From: CAYWKU01 sp964459325
GTDB lineage: Bacteria; RBG-13-61-14; CAYWKU01
Length of the DNA stretch: 64,000 nucleotides
NCBI GenBank assembly: GCA_964459325.1
Contig: CAYWKU010000014.1
Coordinates: 1 to 64,000 of the forward strand
Reading direction: 5' to 3'
The notes below the pieces were generated by a model. The model was given only the letters and a program-made list of their open reading frames with translations. It ran no database searches and was not told the DNA's origin. The position numbers were made by a program, and so were the translations under genes. Of the stretch, positions 50,222-59,686 are shown one piece after another. Positions within the stretch are counted from its first letter, which is position 1; the number at the start of each line of letters is the position of its first letter.

Positions 50222-51445
50222 ATGCCTGTATTCGAGTATAAAGGCTGGGATGCTCAGGGAAAGCGCACCCAAGGCGTAATAGACGCCGACGGTCCCCAGG
50301 CAGCCAGGGTAAAACTCAAACGCGCCGGCATATACACTATCGAGCTTAATCAACGCAAGCTCGAGAAGGAAAAAACCTGGCAGCGTAAGTTATCCCTGTC
50401 CCGCAAAAGCGGCGGCATAGGCCGGCGTGACGTAAGTCTTTCCACAAGGCAGCTGGCTACACTCATCGGCGGAGGGCTGCCGCTCATAACCGCCCTTAAC
50501 GCACTTGTGGAGCAAGTGGAAAACGAGCGGCTGACGGCCGTTCTGTCCGATGTCAGAGAGAGAATCAACGAAGGCGCCAGCTTTGCCGACGCCATGGCGG
50601 CACATCCCACCGTATTCTCACCCCTTTACGTTAACATGATACGGGCCGGAGAAACTTCCGGAGCGCTGGAAGTTGTGTTGAACCGGCTGGCGGATTTTCT
50701 GGAAGGGCAGGAAGAACTTCGCGGCAAAATCATGTCCGCCCTTATCTACCCGGCGATTATGCTGGCGGTGGGGATAATCGTGGTGCTTTTCATGGTGGGT
50801 TACGTTATTCCGCAAGTTCAGGTGATTTTCGAGGAAACTCAACAGGCGCTGCCGTTACCCACCACAATTCTGCTGGGTTTCACCGACTTTGTCCGCAGTT
50901 GGGGATGGCTGGCGGCATTGGGATTGATAGGGGCCATTTTCGGATTTCGCCACTACATAAAAACGGAAAAGGGCCGGAGAAAATGGGACAGTCTCCGTAT
51001 TAACGCGCCCGTCTTCGGCAAGCTCCACCTGACCGTGGCTACCAGCAGGTTCGCCAGAACCCTCTCGACCCTTTTATCCAGCGGCGTTCCGCTGGTGCGA
51101 AGCCTGGATATAGTGGAGCACGTGATGGGCAATACCCTCCTGGCCGAAGCGGTGCAAAATTCCCGAAACGCCATAGCCGAAGGCGCGGACCTGGCTGCGC
51201 CGCTGAAGCAAAGTCAACTGTTCCCACCCATAGTGGTGCACATGGTGGCCGTGGGGGAAAAGACGGGCGAACTCGAGCAAATGCTCACTCATGTAGCCGA
51301 GGCTTACGACACGGAGGTGGAGTTGCGGGTGAGGAGTCTGACCTCCATGCTGGAACCGGCCATGCTGATTATGATGGGCGCTGTTATAGGTTTCGTGGTG
51401 GTAAGCGTTCTGCTGCCCATATTCCAGATGACTCAGGGATTTTAG
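50222..51445 (+). CDS. gspF: Type II secretion inner-membrane protein GspF
   Basis: Product of 407 residues with three membrane helices (about 170-195, 220-240, 375-400) and two T2SF domains: LSTRQLATLIGGGLPLITALNALVEQ and FARTLSTLLSSGVPLVRSLDIVEHV. It ends the visible gsp cluster; no gspG or other pseudopilins follow. Confidence 0.95.
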   Translation: MPVFEYKGWDAQGKRTQGVIDADGPQAARVKLKRAGIYTIELNQRKLEKEKTWQRKLSLSRKSGGIGRRDVSLSTRQLATLIGGGLPLITALNALVEQVENERLTAVLSDVRERINEGASFADAMAAHPTVFSPLYVNMIRAGETSGALEVVLNRLADFLEGQEELRGKIMSALIYPAIMLAVGIIVVLFMVGYVIPQVQVIFEETQQALPLPTTILLGFTDFVRSWGWLAALGLIGAIFGFRHYIKTEKGRRKWDSLRINAPVFGKLHLTVATSRFARTLSTLLSSGVPLVRSLDIVEHVMGNTLLAEAVQNSRNAIAEGADLAAPLKQSQLFPPIVVHMVAVGEKTGELEQMLTHVAEAYDTEVELRVRSLTSMLEPAMLIMMGAVIGFVVVSVLLPIFQMTQGF

Positions 51446-51475
51446 TCCGTGCGAAAAGGCTTGCCTGGCCGCGGT

Positions 51476-52081
51476 TTATTTTAAAACTTTTTTCTGCGCG
51501 CCGGCTTTCGGACGGAGGGACATGAGGTCGTCGGGCCAGAATATCTTTTCACCCGCCCTTCCCCATGAGCGCGCCATGAGGACAGTGCTGTTGTTACGCC
51601 TCTGAGCTGCGATTCCCCACAAGGTTACTTCCTCGGAAATGTATTGGACGATTGTCGCTCCGGGAGTTTGCATTGTCCACGCTTCGGTATTGACCATGGA
51701 TTTTTCCAAGCGCATTTGCCTCGGCTGATGACCCATTTTCAGTATTCGCGTCTTGCCGTAAATGTCCCTGCCCATTCGAAGGTTTCTTCTTACATCATCG
51801 AACTCGAACCTGTGAACGGTTGTCCCCTTGCGGGGGCCTTTTTGGATGTAAGTCTGGTTCTCTATCTCGACGCCATCTTCATCGCGCTCCACCACCTGCC
51901 TCCTCACCTGGAGCTTATCGTTAATGTGATAAAGTATCCAGTCTCCCTGCCGCATATCTTCCATGGCGGTCATTATCTGCTTTTGATAACGCTGCGGCAC
52001 GGTATCTTCATAAACGCAAGACACCGTCGCGCAGGCGCACAAACAAATGACTGAAGCAAGTAAAAACCCGGAGCTTTTCAT
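51476..52081 (-). CDS. Lipoprotein of unknown function
   Basis: Start at the ATG ending at 52081, overlapping the upstream stop by ATGA. About 201 residues: signal peptide with a lipobox near LCAC, then a basic soluble domain (WILYHINDKLQVRRQVVERDEDGVEIENQTYIQKGPRKGTTVHRFEFDDVRRNLRMGR). Family unknown. Operon with the next gene. Confidence 0.65.
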   Translation of the reverse strand: MKSSGFLLASVICLCACATVSCVYEDTVPQRYQKQIMTAMEDMRQGDWILYHINDKLQVRRQVVERDEDGVEIENQTYIQKGPRKGTTVHRFEFDDVRRNLRMGRDIYGKTRILKMGHQPRQMRLEKSMVNTEAWTMQTPGATIVQYISEEVTLWGIAAQRRNNSTVLMARSWGRAGEKIFWPDDLMSLRPKAGAQKKVLK

Positions 52082-52446
52082 TGTCCCAAGCATTGTTTTC
52101 TGTATCTTTCCAACTCCGCTTCGTATTCTTTGGTATTCTTGTATGCTTTGCATTTCACAAAAACGCCCCATCTGAAGTTTGCGCCCCGCTCGTTACGTCG
52201 TTCGACGAGACCCTTCACCTCCTCCTCCACCCTTGCGTACTCACTTTCGCACTGTTCCGGAGAATCCGTGAGCAGGGTGTCCCTGAGCATGCAATCAGTA
52301 TCGGTTTTACCCACCCATAGAAAGCTCGCATAAACGCCGGTTTCCCCCTCATCGGATGAATTATCCTCTTGCTCTGCCGCTACAAATGAACCAACTGCCA
52401 ACAAAACGAAAAGGACCACCACGGAACGGGCAAGCGCTCGTTTCAT
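52078..52446 (-). CDS. Secreted four-cysteine hypothetical protein
   Basis: Product of 122 residues. Signal peptide (MKRALARSVVVLFVLLAVGSFVAAE), then a helical domain with four cysteines (DTDCMLRDTLLTDSPEQCESEY and FVKCKAYKNTKEYEAELERYRKQCLGQ), likely two disulfides. AAGGAGG upstream. Family unknown; first gene of a two-gene operon. Confidence 0.65.
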   Translation of the reverse strand: MKRALARSVVVLFVLLAVGSFVAAEQEDNSSDEGETGVYASFLWVGKTDTDCMLRDTLLTDSPEQCESEYARVEEEVKGLVERRNERGANFRWGVFVKCKAYKNTKEYEAELERYRKQCLGQ

Positions 52447-52658
52447 CGGATTCCCTCCTTAGCAAGCCGACTAATTAACTTCAATTCAGGAGGATACTCG
52501 ACCCAATCCCGCTCCACAACCCCGCATCCGAAACGTGGCCGGTCAAACGAGATGAAACCTCACCTCTTGCGGAAATCCATGTGCCCGTTTAATATGCAAG
52601 TAACGGCAGGGGAAGCAAACAAATCCATCGGCAAAAAGCATAACAGGGGATTGTAAAA

Positions 52659-54812
52659 TTGAGAACTTCGGCGCTTTATTTTGTGTTGATTGCAGGGACC
52701 GTTTTGATTTCTTCCATCGCGGGTGCGGAGGAAAGGTTCCTGTGGACCAACCTGGATGTAGGCGGAAACGCTCTTCACGCGATAGACATCGACGGCGACG
52801 CCGAACTGGATATATCCACCGGGAGAAAACTGGAAACGGTATTCGTGTCCGGAAAAACCGGCGAAATCGATGTCCCCGTAGACCATTACACAGACCAAAT
52901 CCGCTTCGCCGATATGGATTTGGACAAAGAGCTTGACGTGGTACTGCTAACTACGCGTCGGATGGTAGTCGGCGGAGTAATAGCCATTAACTTCTCCTCC
53001 TTCGGCAACTGGGATACTCAAGCCAGATGGGATAAGAAACATCTGGAACTTTTCGCCGTTTACGATTTCAACATGGACAAACGCCCCGAAATCATAGGAG
53101 CGGACAAGAAAAATTTGTTCATCATCGACCCCGCTTCGGGTGAATATACCATGTACGCCAACACCGGAACTATAACTTCAGCTTCCGTCGGCTATTTGAC
53201 CGACCCGGATAACGCGCAAATAGTGGCATATCAATGGCAAAAAAACCCCAAAGGAAGATTCTCGTACAGAGATCAATGGACAGCCTTCAAATACAACCTC
53301 AAACTGTGCGTGATTGACCCGGCAAGCGGGGATATAATTTCCCGCTCCACCCCCGTCGGAGCACCTGTCCGGCAGCCGATTACAGCCGACCTGGCTCAAA
53401 GAGGCATTGACGACGCAATTTCAATCAGCGACACGGACGTGCTGATTATGCGAGACGGGAAAGTGCTGTCGAGATTCTCCCATAAGTTCGACCTGACGTA
53501 CGAGCACGAAGAGTTGATAAAGGATATGGAGCTGGACCTGTCCGTTGGCGCCATGGACGTCTCTGACAAGTTCACCGGCGGCGCCGTGGGCAACTTCCAC
53601 TCCAACCCCGGCCTGGAACTTGCGGTCACCACCTCCTACGGTTTTATGGTGGCGTTGAACGAAAACTGCAAAGTTCTCTGGTCAACGTGGGGAAAAACCG
53701 TAGGCGACCCCGTGATAGCCGACGTCAACGGGGACGGAGCGCAGGAAGTTATAGCCGTTACTTACGAAGGCTCGGTTAAAGCTTTGGACGGACAGAGCGG
53801 CTCGGAATTATATTCCTTCAGTCCCAGTTTCGACGCGACGAGAGTAATTGTGGCCGATGCCAACTCGGACGGGAAGCTCGACATCATAGTAAGCGGCGCC
53901 CCCGGACTTTCCGCATGGACAATGGACGCGGTCGGAACCATCGAATGGGGCGTGCCCACCGGAGACGGTATGGGTACATGCAATTACGGACTGTCCCGGG
54001 AATACCTGAAAAGAATCGCCGACCCCGCGGCTTACAGCAATTATCCGTGGATAGTAAGAGGCATCGCCGGAGGTATAATACTGCTGCTGGGACTTACGGG
54101 CTTCTTGCTGGTTCGCCATTATACCTCCATGAGAAGTACAATCGAGTCCGCAGAAGCCACCAGCGAGTTCGCAAAAATGGAAAAAGCCTATCTTAACAAC
54201 ACCGAATCTCCGGACACCATAATCCCTCTGGCAAGAGAATACGCCAGGAACAAATCACTGGGCATGCGGGCAATGGAGGTTTACCGGAAGGCGGCGAAAA
54301 TAGCTCCCGACGATAAGGAAATTGTAGTAGCGGCGGCCAAAGCAATGGCCGGCAGAAAAATCGTCAGCCCGGAAACGGAGGAAATATTCCAGAAGGCTTT
54401 GAATCACGCCCCCGACGACCTTAAATTCATTGAAATACTTGCCCGTCTGTATGCCGAAAAAAATCGCGCCGACAGCATGGCCCTGCACATATATTACAAG
54501 TACTTCACCGCCGGCTCGTTCAACAGGGAGCTTGCCTTGACCATCGCCCGGGTCCTCAAGGAAGCCGGCTGCCAGGACAATTTCTCCGTTTGGCTTTTCC
54601 AGCAGGCGCTCACCATCAATACCGGCGACATGGAGATGCTCCTTACACTGCTCACGGCATTGAAAAATCAAAATCAACCCGACCAATATCTTCAATGGGC
54701 ATCGAAGTATATATCCGACCCCCGCCTGACCGACGAAATGAGAAAAAGGATAGCCGGGGAACTCGAGGCCATGGGCAGGGGGGAGGACGCCGGCCGCTTC
54801 ATGCCCCGCTGA
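52659..54812 (+). CDS. FG-GAP propeller, membrane helix, TPR fusion protein
   Basis: Product of 717 residues from TTG 52659. Signal peptide, then FG-GAP/VCBS-like calcium-type repeats (DIDGDAELDIS, DMDLDKELDVVLL, DFNMDKRPEIIGA, DVNGDGAQEVIAV, DANSDGKLDIIVS) in residues 25-445, one membrane helix at about 466-488 and a cytosolic TPR-like C-terminal half (about 500-717). It thus joins an outside sensor or binding propeller to an inside scaffold. Function unknown. No gene is close on the same strand upstream. Confidence 0.75.
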   Translation: MRTSALYFVLIAGTVLISSIAGAEERFLWTNLDVGGNALHAIDIDGDAELDISTGRKLETVFVSGKTGEIDVPVDHYTDQIRFADMDLDKELDVVLLTTRRMVVGGVIAINFSSFGNWDTQARWDKKHLELFAVYDFNMDKRPEIIGADKKNLFIIDPASGEYTMYANTGTITSASVGYLTDPDNAQIVAYQWQKNPKGRFSYRDQWTAFKYNLKLCVIDPASGDIISRSTPVGAPVRQPITADLAQRGIDDAISISDTDVLIMRDGKVLSRFSHKFDLTYEHEELIKDMELDLSVGAMDVSDKFTGGAVGNFHSNPGLELAVTTSYGFMVALNENCKVLWSTWGKTVGDPVIADVNGDGAQEVIAVTYEGSVKALDGQSGSELYSFSPSFDATRVIVADANSDGKLDIIVSGAPGLSAWTMDAVGTIEWGVPTGDGMGTCNYGLSREYLKRIADPAAYSNYPWIVRGIAGGIILLLGLTGFLLVRHYTSMRSTIESAEATSEFAKMEKAYLNNTESPDTIIPLAREYARNKSLGMRAMEVYRKAAKIAPDDKEIVVAAAKAMAGRKIVSPETEEIFQKALNHAPDDLKFIEILARLYAEKNRADSMALHIYYKYFTAGSFNRELALTIARVLKEAGCQDNFSVWLFQQALTINTGDMEMLLTLLTALKNQNQPDQYLQWASKYISDPRLTDEMRKRIAGELEAMGRGEDAGRFMPR

Positions 54813-54855
54813 ATATATGATAACTTCTCCCGAAACTTGTTGAGGAAAGGTTGCA

Positions 54856-55851
54856 ATGCCCGAGTTCAGACAGAACTTCGCCTCCAAGGAATGGGTCATC
54901 ATAGCCACCGAGCGGGCCAAAAGACCCGGTGAATTTTCCTCCAACCGGGACCGCCGTCCCGAGCCGCCCTCACACGTGCCTGAATGCCCGTTCTGCGAAG
55001 GCAACGAAAATAAAACTCCCCCTCCAAAGCTGGTCATAGAAGACGACGAAAGCTGGAAAGTAAGAGTGGTGGCGAACAAGTTCGCCGCCGTTAACGAAAA
55101 CCTGGACAGAACCATGCACAAGGAAGGCCTGTTCGTCAAAATCGACGGCTACGGAATAGCGGAGGTAGTGGTCGAAACCCCCGACCATTCAAAAACCATC
55201 GGAACCCTGAGCATGGAAGAAGTGTTTGACGTGTTACTCGCTTATAGGAGCCGTTACCAGAGCATAGCCGCCGACCCGAACGTGGCCCTCATAAACATCT
55301 TCCGGAACCACGGCCCGAAGGCCGGTACCAGTCTGGAACACCCCCACTCGCAGATAATCGCCACCCCGATAGTGCCGCCTCACGTGAGGGACCCGGTAAT
55401 CAAGCTCATGAGAGCCTACGACACTTACGGCACTTGCATATACTGCGACATGCTGGAAGCGGAGCTTAAAGCCAAGGAAAGAGTTATCATGGAGACCCGG
55501 CATTTCGTGGCGCTCTCGCCATACGCGGCAAGGTCTCCCTTCGAGGTGCGAATTTACCCCAAGCGTCACTCGGCGGTATTCGGGAGCGTGACCGACGCGG
55601 AACTGGAAGACCTCGCGGAAACACTGAGAGTGACCATGAAAAAAATATACGTGGGTCTGGACAACCCCGATTACAATTACATTATCCATTCCGCGCCCCT
55701 CGACCACTACGATTCCCGCTTTTTCCACTGGGCGATTATCATTGTGCCGCGACTTACCACCCCCGCAGGTTTCGAAATGGGCACCGGGATTTACATTAAC
55801 ATCACTCTCCCGGAAAATTGCGCCGACTACCTGCGGGAAACGGAGGTATAA
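54856..55851 (+). CDS. galT: Galactose-1-phosphate uridylyltransferase
   Basis: Product of 331 residues. Zinc site CPFC in VPECPFCEGNE, and the active-site HPH motif in GTSLEHPHSQIIATPIVPP. NHGPKAGTSLEHPHSQ is nearly identical to GalT. Acts in the Leloir pathway. GAGGAAAGG precedes it. galK/galE not in window, and the next gene starts 1 base after its stop. Confidence 0.92.
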   Translation: MPEFRQNFASKEWVIIATERAKRPGEFSSNRDRRPEPPSHVPECPFCEGNENKTPPPKLVIEDDESWKVRVVANKFAAVNENLDRTMHKEGLFVKIDGYGIAEVVVETPDHSKTIGTLSMEEVFDVLLAYRSRYQSIAADPNVALINIFRNHGPKAGTSLEHPHSQIIATPIVPPHVRDPVIKLMRAYDTYGTCIYCDMLEAELKAKERVIMETRHFVALSPYAARSPFEVRIYPKRHSAVFGSVTDAELEDLAETLRVTMKKIYVGLDNPDYNYIIHSAPLDHYDSRFFHWAIIIVPRLTTPAGFEMGTGIYINITLPENCADYLRETEV

Positions 55852-55852
55852 A

Positions 55853-56269
55853 GTGTCCGACCGGCTGCGCCCCATCGGGGTGCTCCACACCAACCTGAAA
55901 ACACTCGACCAGTGCCCCCGGCAGGGCTCGATAACCGATAACGAAGGAGAAGCCGAAATTTTTCCGGAATACGCCGAAGGACTTAAAGGCATGGAGCGGC
56001 GGTCTCACGTGTGGTTACTATACCGATTCGACTCTTCAGAGCCGGTCTCCCTGCTCGTAAAGCCGCCTCACTCGAACAAACAAAGGGGCCTTTTCGCCAC
56101 TCGCAGCCCTTACAGAATCAATCCCATAGGACTCACTCTGGTAAAAATAGCGCAAGTGAAAGAAAATCGAATAAAATTCATCGGAGCCGACATGCTCGAC
56201 GGCACCGCTCTACTGGACATAAAACCCTACTCTGAGGAGATAGACGGCCCGTGCGAGCAATCAAAGTAG
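55853..56269 (+). CDS. TrmO/TsaA-like tRNA methyltransferase
   Basis: Start at GTG 55853, just after the galT stop, with GGAGG at 55842-55846. About 138 residues. PIGVLHTN, the ERRSHVWLLYRFD strand and RGLFATRSPYRINPIGLTLVKI motif of the YaeB/TsaA family that adds a methyl group to t6A in tRNA. The short form resembles archaeal members. Confidence 0.85.
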   Translation: MSDRLRPIGVLHTNLKTLDQCPRQGSITDNEGEAEIFPEYAEGLKGMERRSHVWLLYRFDSSEPVSLLVKPPHSNKQRGLFATRSPYRINPIGLTLVKIAQVKENRIKFIGADMLDGTALLDIKPYSEEIDGPCEQSK

Positions 56270-56490
56270 CCTTAACACTCCTTTAAATGAGTACTGAAAC
56301 CTTTTTTTTGCGTACGAGCACGCATGACGTGACTTTAATTCCACAAAGACGGGTAAGCCCCTTGTCCGCACTTTTATTTCGGTGTTATTCTTTCCAATGC
56401 CAACTGCGGATAATTTAGTCGTTCTCGCCTTTCCGCCGTTTGTATTTTACCGTAGAACTCTAATCACTTACATAGAGAGGAGATAATCCA

Positions 56491-58212
56491 ATGACAAAAA
56501 TGACCCCGTCGGAAGCGCTGGTAGAAACCCTGGTCGCCGAAGGAGTTCAGACGGTGTTCGGTATCGTGGGCAGCGCATACATGGACGCCCTAGACCTTTT
56601 CCCCGCCGCAGGTATCCGGTTCGTAAGCACCGCCCACGAGCAAGCCGCGGCCCACGCGGCGGACGGTCTCGCAAGGGTAACGGGCAGGCCGCAAGTATGC
56701 ATCGCCCAGAACGGCCCCGGGGCCGCCAACTTCGTCAGCGCCATTACCGCTGCTTACTGGGCACACTCACCGGTTGTGGCGATAACTCCCGAAACCGGGA
56801 GCGTGGGAATAGGCACCGGTGGTTTCCAGGAACTTGACCAGATGCCATGGTTCCAGGCGTGCACCAAGTACCAGGTGCGCGTCAACAGGCCGGAGCGCAT
56901 GGCCGAATTCGCTCGCAGATGTTTCTACGTCGCCAAAACCGAATGCGGCCCCACCCAACTCAATATCCCCCGGGATTACTTTTACGGGGAAATAGATACC
57001 GACATTTTCAAAACCCCCGAAATTCAACACGGCGCCGGCGCCGAGGAACAGCTCGACAAGGCCGCGAAAATGCTCCTGGATGCCAAATATCCGGTAATCC
57101 TGGCCGGTGGCGGCGTTGCCCAGTCAAACGCCACGGAAGAAACCGAGTCGCTCTGCGAATACATGACCGCACCCGTGGTTAACACGTACCTCCATAACGA
57201 CAGCTTCCCCACCGGCCACGACCTGAGCGTGGGGCCCATCGGGTACTGCGGCTCCAAGGCGGCCATGAGAACGCTCGCAAAGGCAGACGTTGTACTGACG
57301 CTGGGAACCCGATTGGGGCCGTTCGGCACCCTGCCGCAGTATGACATGAATTACTTTCCCGATAACGCCAAAATTGTCCAGGTGGACATCGACCACCGGG
57401 TAATCGGCCTGAGCAAAAAGGTGGATTTGGGAATAGTCGCCGATGCCCGTCAGTTCGCCGGCAGGTTGCTGGAAAGAATCAAAGCCAAAGACCCGGCGCG
57501 AAAACCCGACCGGGAGAAACTCGAAGAAATTCAAAAGGAAAAGGACACCTGGGCCGAGGAGCTCAACGGCTGGTCGAGCTCGAACGCAAAACCCATGCAC
57601 CCCCGTCGATTGCTCAAGGAACTGTCATCGGCGGTGCCGAAAGGCTCCCCCGTAACAACCGACGTGGGCAACACCTGCTCCATGTGTAACGCCTACTTCG
57701 GCGCCACCGGCCCGGGACAGTTTCTTGCTCCTCTCAGTTGGGGCAACTGCGGAATCGCTTACGGAGTGGCAATGGGCGCAAAGATGGGCAACCCCTCAAA
57801 GCCGGTCTTTGCCCTCCAGGGCGACGGAGCTTACGGCATCAGCGGCCTGAGCGAAGTAATGACCGCCGTCAGGGAAGAAATACCGGTGATAGCGGTGGTG
57901 TTCAATAACAACCAGTGGGGCGCGGAAAAGAAGAACCAGATAGACTACTACGACGACAGATTCGTCGGCGCCAACCTGCAGAATCCCGACTTCGCACAAC
58001 TGGCCCGGGACATGGGGGCGGAAGGATACCGCGTTGAAGAACCGGACCAGGTCGGGGACGCCGTGCAGGCGGCCTTGAAGTCCGGAAAACCCGCCGTCAT
58101 AGACGCAATAATCGACGGCTCCGCCGAAGTGCTGGCCGAACCCTTCCGGCGGGACGCGCTCAAAAAACCCGTGCGTTATCTGGACAAATATAAACACCTG
58201 ACCGTAAAGTAA
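56491..58212 (+). CDS. xsc: Sulfoacetaldehyde acetyltransferase
   Basis: Product of 573 residues, ThDP-dependent. MTPSEALVETLVAEGVQTVFGIVGSAYMDALDLFPAAGIRFVSTAHEQ, then AQNGPGAANFVSAITAAYWAHSPVVAITPETGSVGIGTGGFQELDQMPWF and QLNIPRDYFYGE match Xsc rather than acetolactate synthase. ThDP motif GDGAYGISGLSEVMTAVREEIPVIAVVFNNNQWG. It converts sulfoacetaldehyde plus phosphate to acetyl phosphate and sulfite. AGAGGAGA precedes it; acetate kinase follows 54 bases later. Typical Xsc is slightly longer. Confidence 0.88.
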   Translation: MTKMTPSEALVETLVAEGVQTVFGIVGSAYMDALDLFPAAGIRFVSTAHEQAAAHAADGLARVTGRPQVCIAQNGPGAANFVSAITAAYWAHSPVVAITPETGSVGIGTGGFQELDQMPWFQACTKYQVRVNRPERMAEFARRCFYVAKTECGPTQLNIPRDYFYGEIDTDIFKTPEIQHGAGAEEQLDKAAKMLLDAKYPVILAGGGVAQSNATEETESLCEYMTAPVVNTYLHNDSFPTGHDLSVGPIGYCGSKAAMRTLAKADVVLTLGTRLGPFGTLPQYDMNYFPDNAKIVQVDIDHRVIGLSKKVDLGIVADARQFAGRLLERIKAKDPARKPDREKLEEIQKEKDTWAEELNGWSSSNAKPMHPRRLLKELSSAVPKGSPVTTDVGNTCSMCNAYFGATGPGQFLAPLSWGNCGIAYGVAMGAKMGNPSKPVFALQGDGAYGISGLSEVMTAVREEIPVIAVVFNNNQWGAEKKNQIDYYDDRFVGANLQNPDFAQLARDMGAEGYRVEEPDQVGDAVQAALKSGKPAVIDAIIDGSAEVLAEPFRRDALKKPVRYLDKYKHLTVK

Positions 58213-58266
58213 TTGTCTATAATTGAAGCCCGGGGAGCGGTCAGGGTGTGAAATAACGGAGCCTGA

Positions 58267-59475
58267 ATGAAAGTCCTCGTCCTCAACAGCGGCAGCTCCA
58301 GCTTGAAGTACAAAGTCCTGGAAATGCCCGATGAAACCGGCCTGGCTTCCGGCCGGGTGGAAAAAATCGGCGAGCCGGACGGTTGGGCCTTTCTCGTACA
58401 TACCATGAAGGACGGTACGGGCTACGAATCCGACGTGGAAAGCCCTGACCACAAGGAAGCGCTGAAACGCGCCCTGGACGCCATATCCGACCCGGAAAAG
58501 GGTTGCATATCCGAGGTAAACGAAATCGGAGCAGTGGGGCATCGCGTCGTACACGGCAGGGACATATTCCACGGCCCGACCACGGTCACCGATGAGGTGC
58601 TGGAGCGGATGAAGGAGCTGGTGGAACTGGCGCCTCTGCACATGCCCGCCAATATAGCCGGCATCGAGGCCTGCCTCGAGCTGCTACCCGGAGTACCGCA
58701 GATAGCTCACTTCGACACTTCATTCTACCGCACTATGCCCATGCATTCCTACTTGTACCCGGTACCCACGGAATGGCACGAAAAGTACGGCGTCCGGCGG
58801 TACGGTTTTCACGGAATATCCCACCAGTTCGTCACAATGGTAGCCTCGGAGCTTACGAATATTCCTCCCGAAAAGCTCAAGCTCATAAGCGCCCACCTGG
58901 GCAACGGCGCCAGCATTACCGCTTTCAAGGAAGGTGGAGTGCTGGACACCAGCATGGGCTTCACGCCCCTGGAAGGCCTGATGATGGGCACCCGCTGCGG
59001 ATACCTCGACCCGGCGGTCATACCCTACATCGCCTCCAAAACCGGCGCGGCGGTCGCTGAAATCGAGCGCACCCTCAACAACGAAAGCGGCCTGGAGGCC
59101 GTCAGCGGCGTCGGAAGGGACATGCGCAAAATACTGGCCGCCAGAGCTGAAGGCAACGAAAAAGCGGAGTTGGCCTTCCGGATGTTTGTACACACCCTCC
59201 GTAAATATATAGGGGCCTACTTCTTCGCCATGGGAGGCGCGGACGTGGTGGTGTTCACCGGCGGAATCGGTGAAAACTCGCCCGAGGTCAGGTGGGAGGC
59301 GCTGGAAAATCTCGAACACTGGGGAATCCGCATGGACAAAAAGAAAAACGAAGACGCCCTCGGCGGCGAACCCGCCTTCATAAACGACGAATCTAGCACG
59401 GTAAAGCTGATGGTCATACCCACCAACGAAGAGCTGATGATAGCGAGGGAGACTTATAAATCAGTGGTAAAATAG
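58267..59475 (+). CDS. ackA: Acetate kinase
   Basis: Product of 402 residues. VLNSGSSSLKYKVLE, GHRVVHGRDIF, SAHLGNGASITAFKEG, GFTPLEGLMMGTRCGYLDP and FTGGIGENSPEVR are the ASKHA kinase signatures. It turns acetyl phosphate plus ADP into acetate plus ATP, exactly what Xsc supplies. Same strand, one probable operon. Confidence 0.96.
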   Translation: MKVLVLNSGSSSLKYKVLEMPDETGLASGRVEKIGEPDGWAFLVHTMKDGTGYESDVESPDHKEALKRALDAISDPEKGCISEVNEIGAVGHRVVHGRDIFHGPTTVTDEVLERMKELVELAPLHMPANIAGIEACLELLPGVPQIAHFDTSFYRTMPMHSYLYPVPTEWHEKYGVRRYGFHGISHQFVTMVASELTNIPPEKLKLISAHLGNGASITAFKEGGVLDTSMGFTPLEGLMMGTRCGYLDPAVIPYIASKTGAAVAEIERTLNNESGLEAVSGVGRDMRKILAARAEGNEKAELAFRMFVHTLRKYIGAYFFAMGGADVVVFTGGIGENSPEVRWEALENLEHWGIRMDKKKNEDALGGEPAFINDESSTVKLMVIPTNEELMIARETYKSVVK

Positions 59476-59529
59476 TTACTTAAATTCATGGCTCAATGCA
59501 TTGAACCGTTGATAGTTACTCAGCCCATT

Positions 59530-59633
59530 CCGCTTTCCTGAGGAGGAGCCCCGAAGGGGCGACATCTCGAAGGGAGCGGAATTGGCCGCCCTTCGAAACG
59601 TTACACCGTTGGCGTAACTCCTCAGGAAAGCGG
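59530..59633. ncRNA. Highly structured 104-nt multi-arm element (candidate RNA or repeat)
   Basis: CCGCTTTCCTGAGGAG (59530-59545) pairs exactly with CTCCTCAGGAAAGCGG (59618-59633) to close the unit. Inside are three hairpins: GCCCC-GAA-GGGGC (59548-59560); CGAAGG-GA-GCGG with CCGC-CCTTCG (59568-59595); GTTAC-A-CC-GTT-GG-C-GTAAC (59600-59618). An alternative 12-bp pairing GGAATTGGCCGC (59578-59589) with GCGGCCAATTCC (59630-59641) competes. It lies between convergent genes; it may be a structured RNA, a repeat or a terminator. Confidence 0.5.
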
Positions 59634-59686
59634 CCAATTCCTTAATTAACAGTCACTTGAGCACATAAAAGGTTAAATAGAATCAA

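Noticed and set aside
56355..56367. Fragment AAGCCCCTTGTCC similar to the REP-like doublet
   Set aside because: Only 13 bases and no palindrome partner; may be chance.
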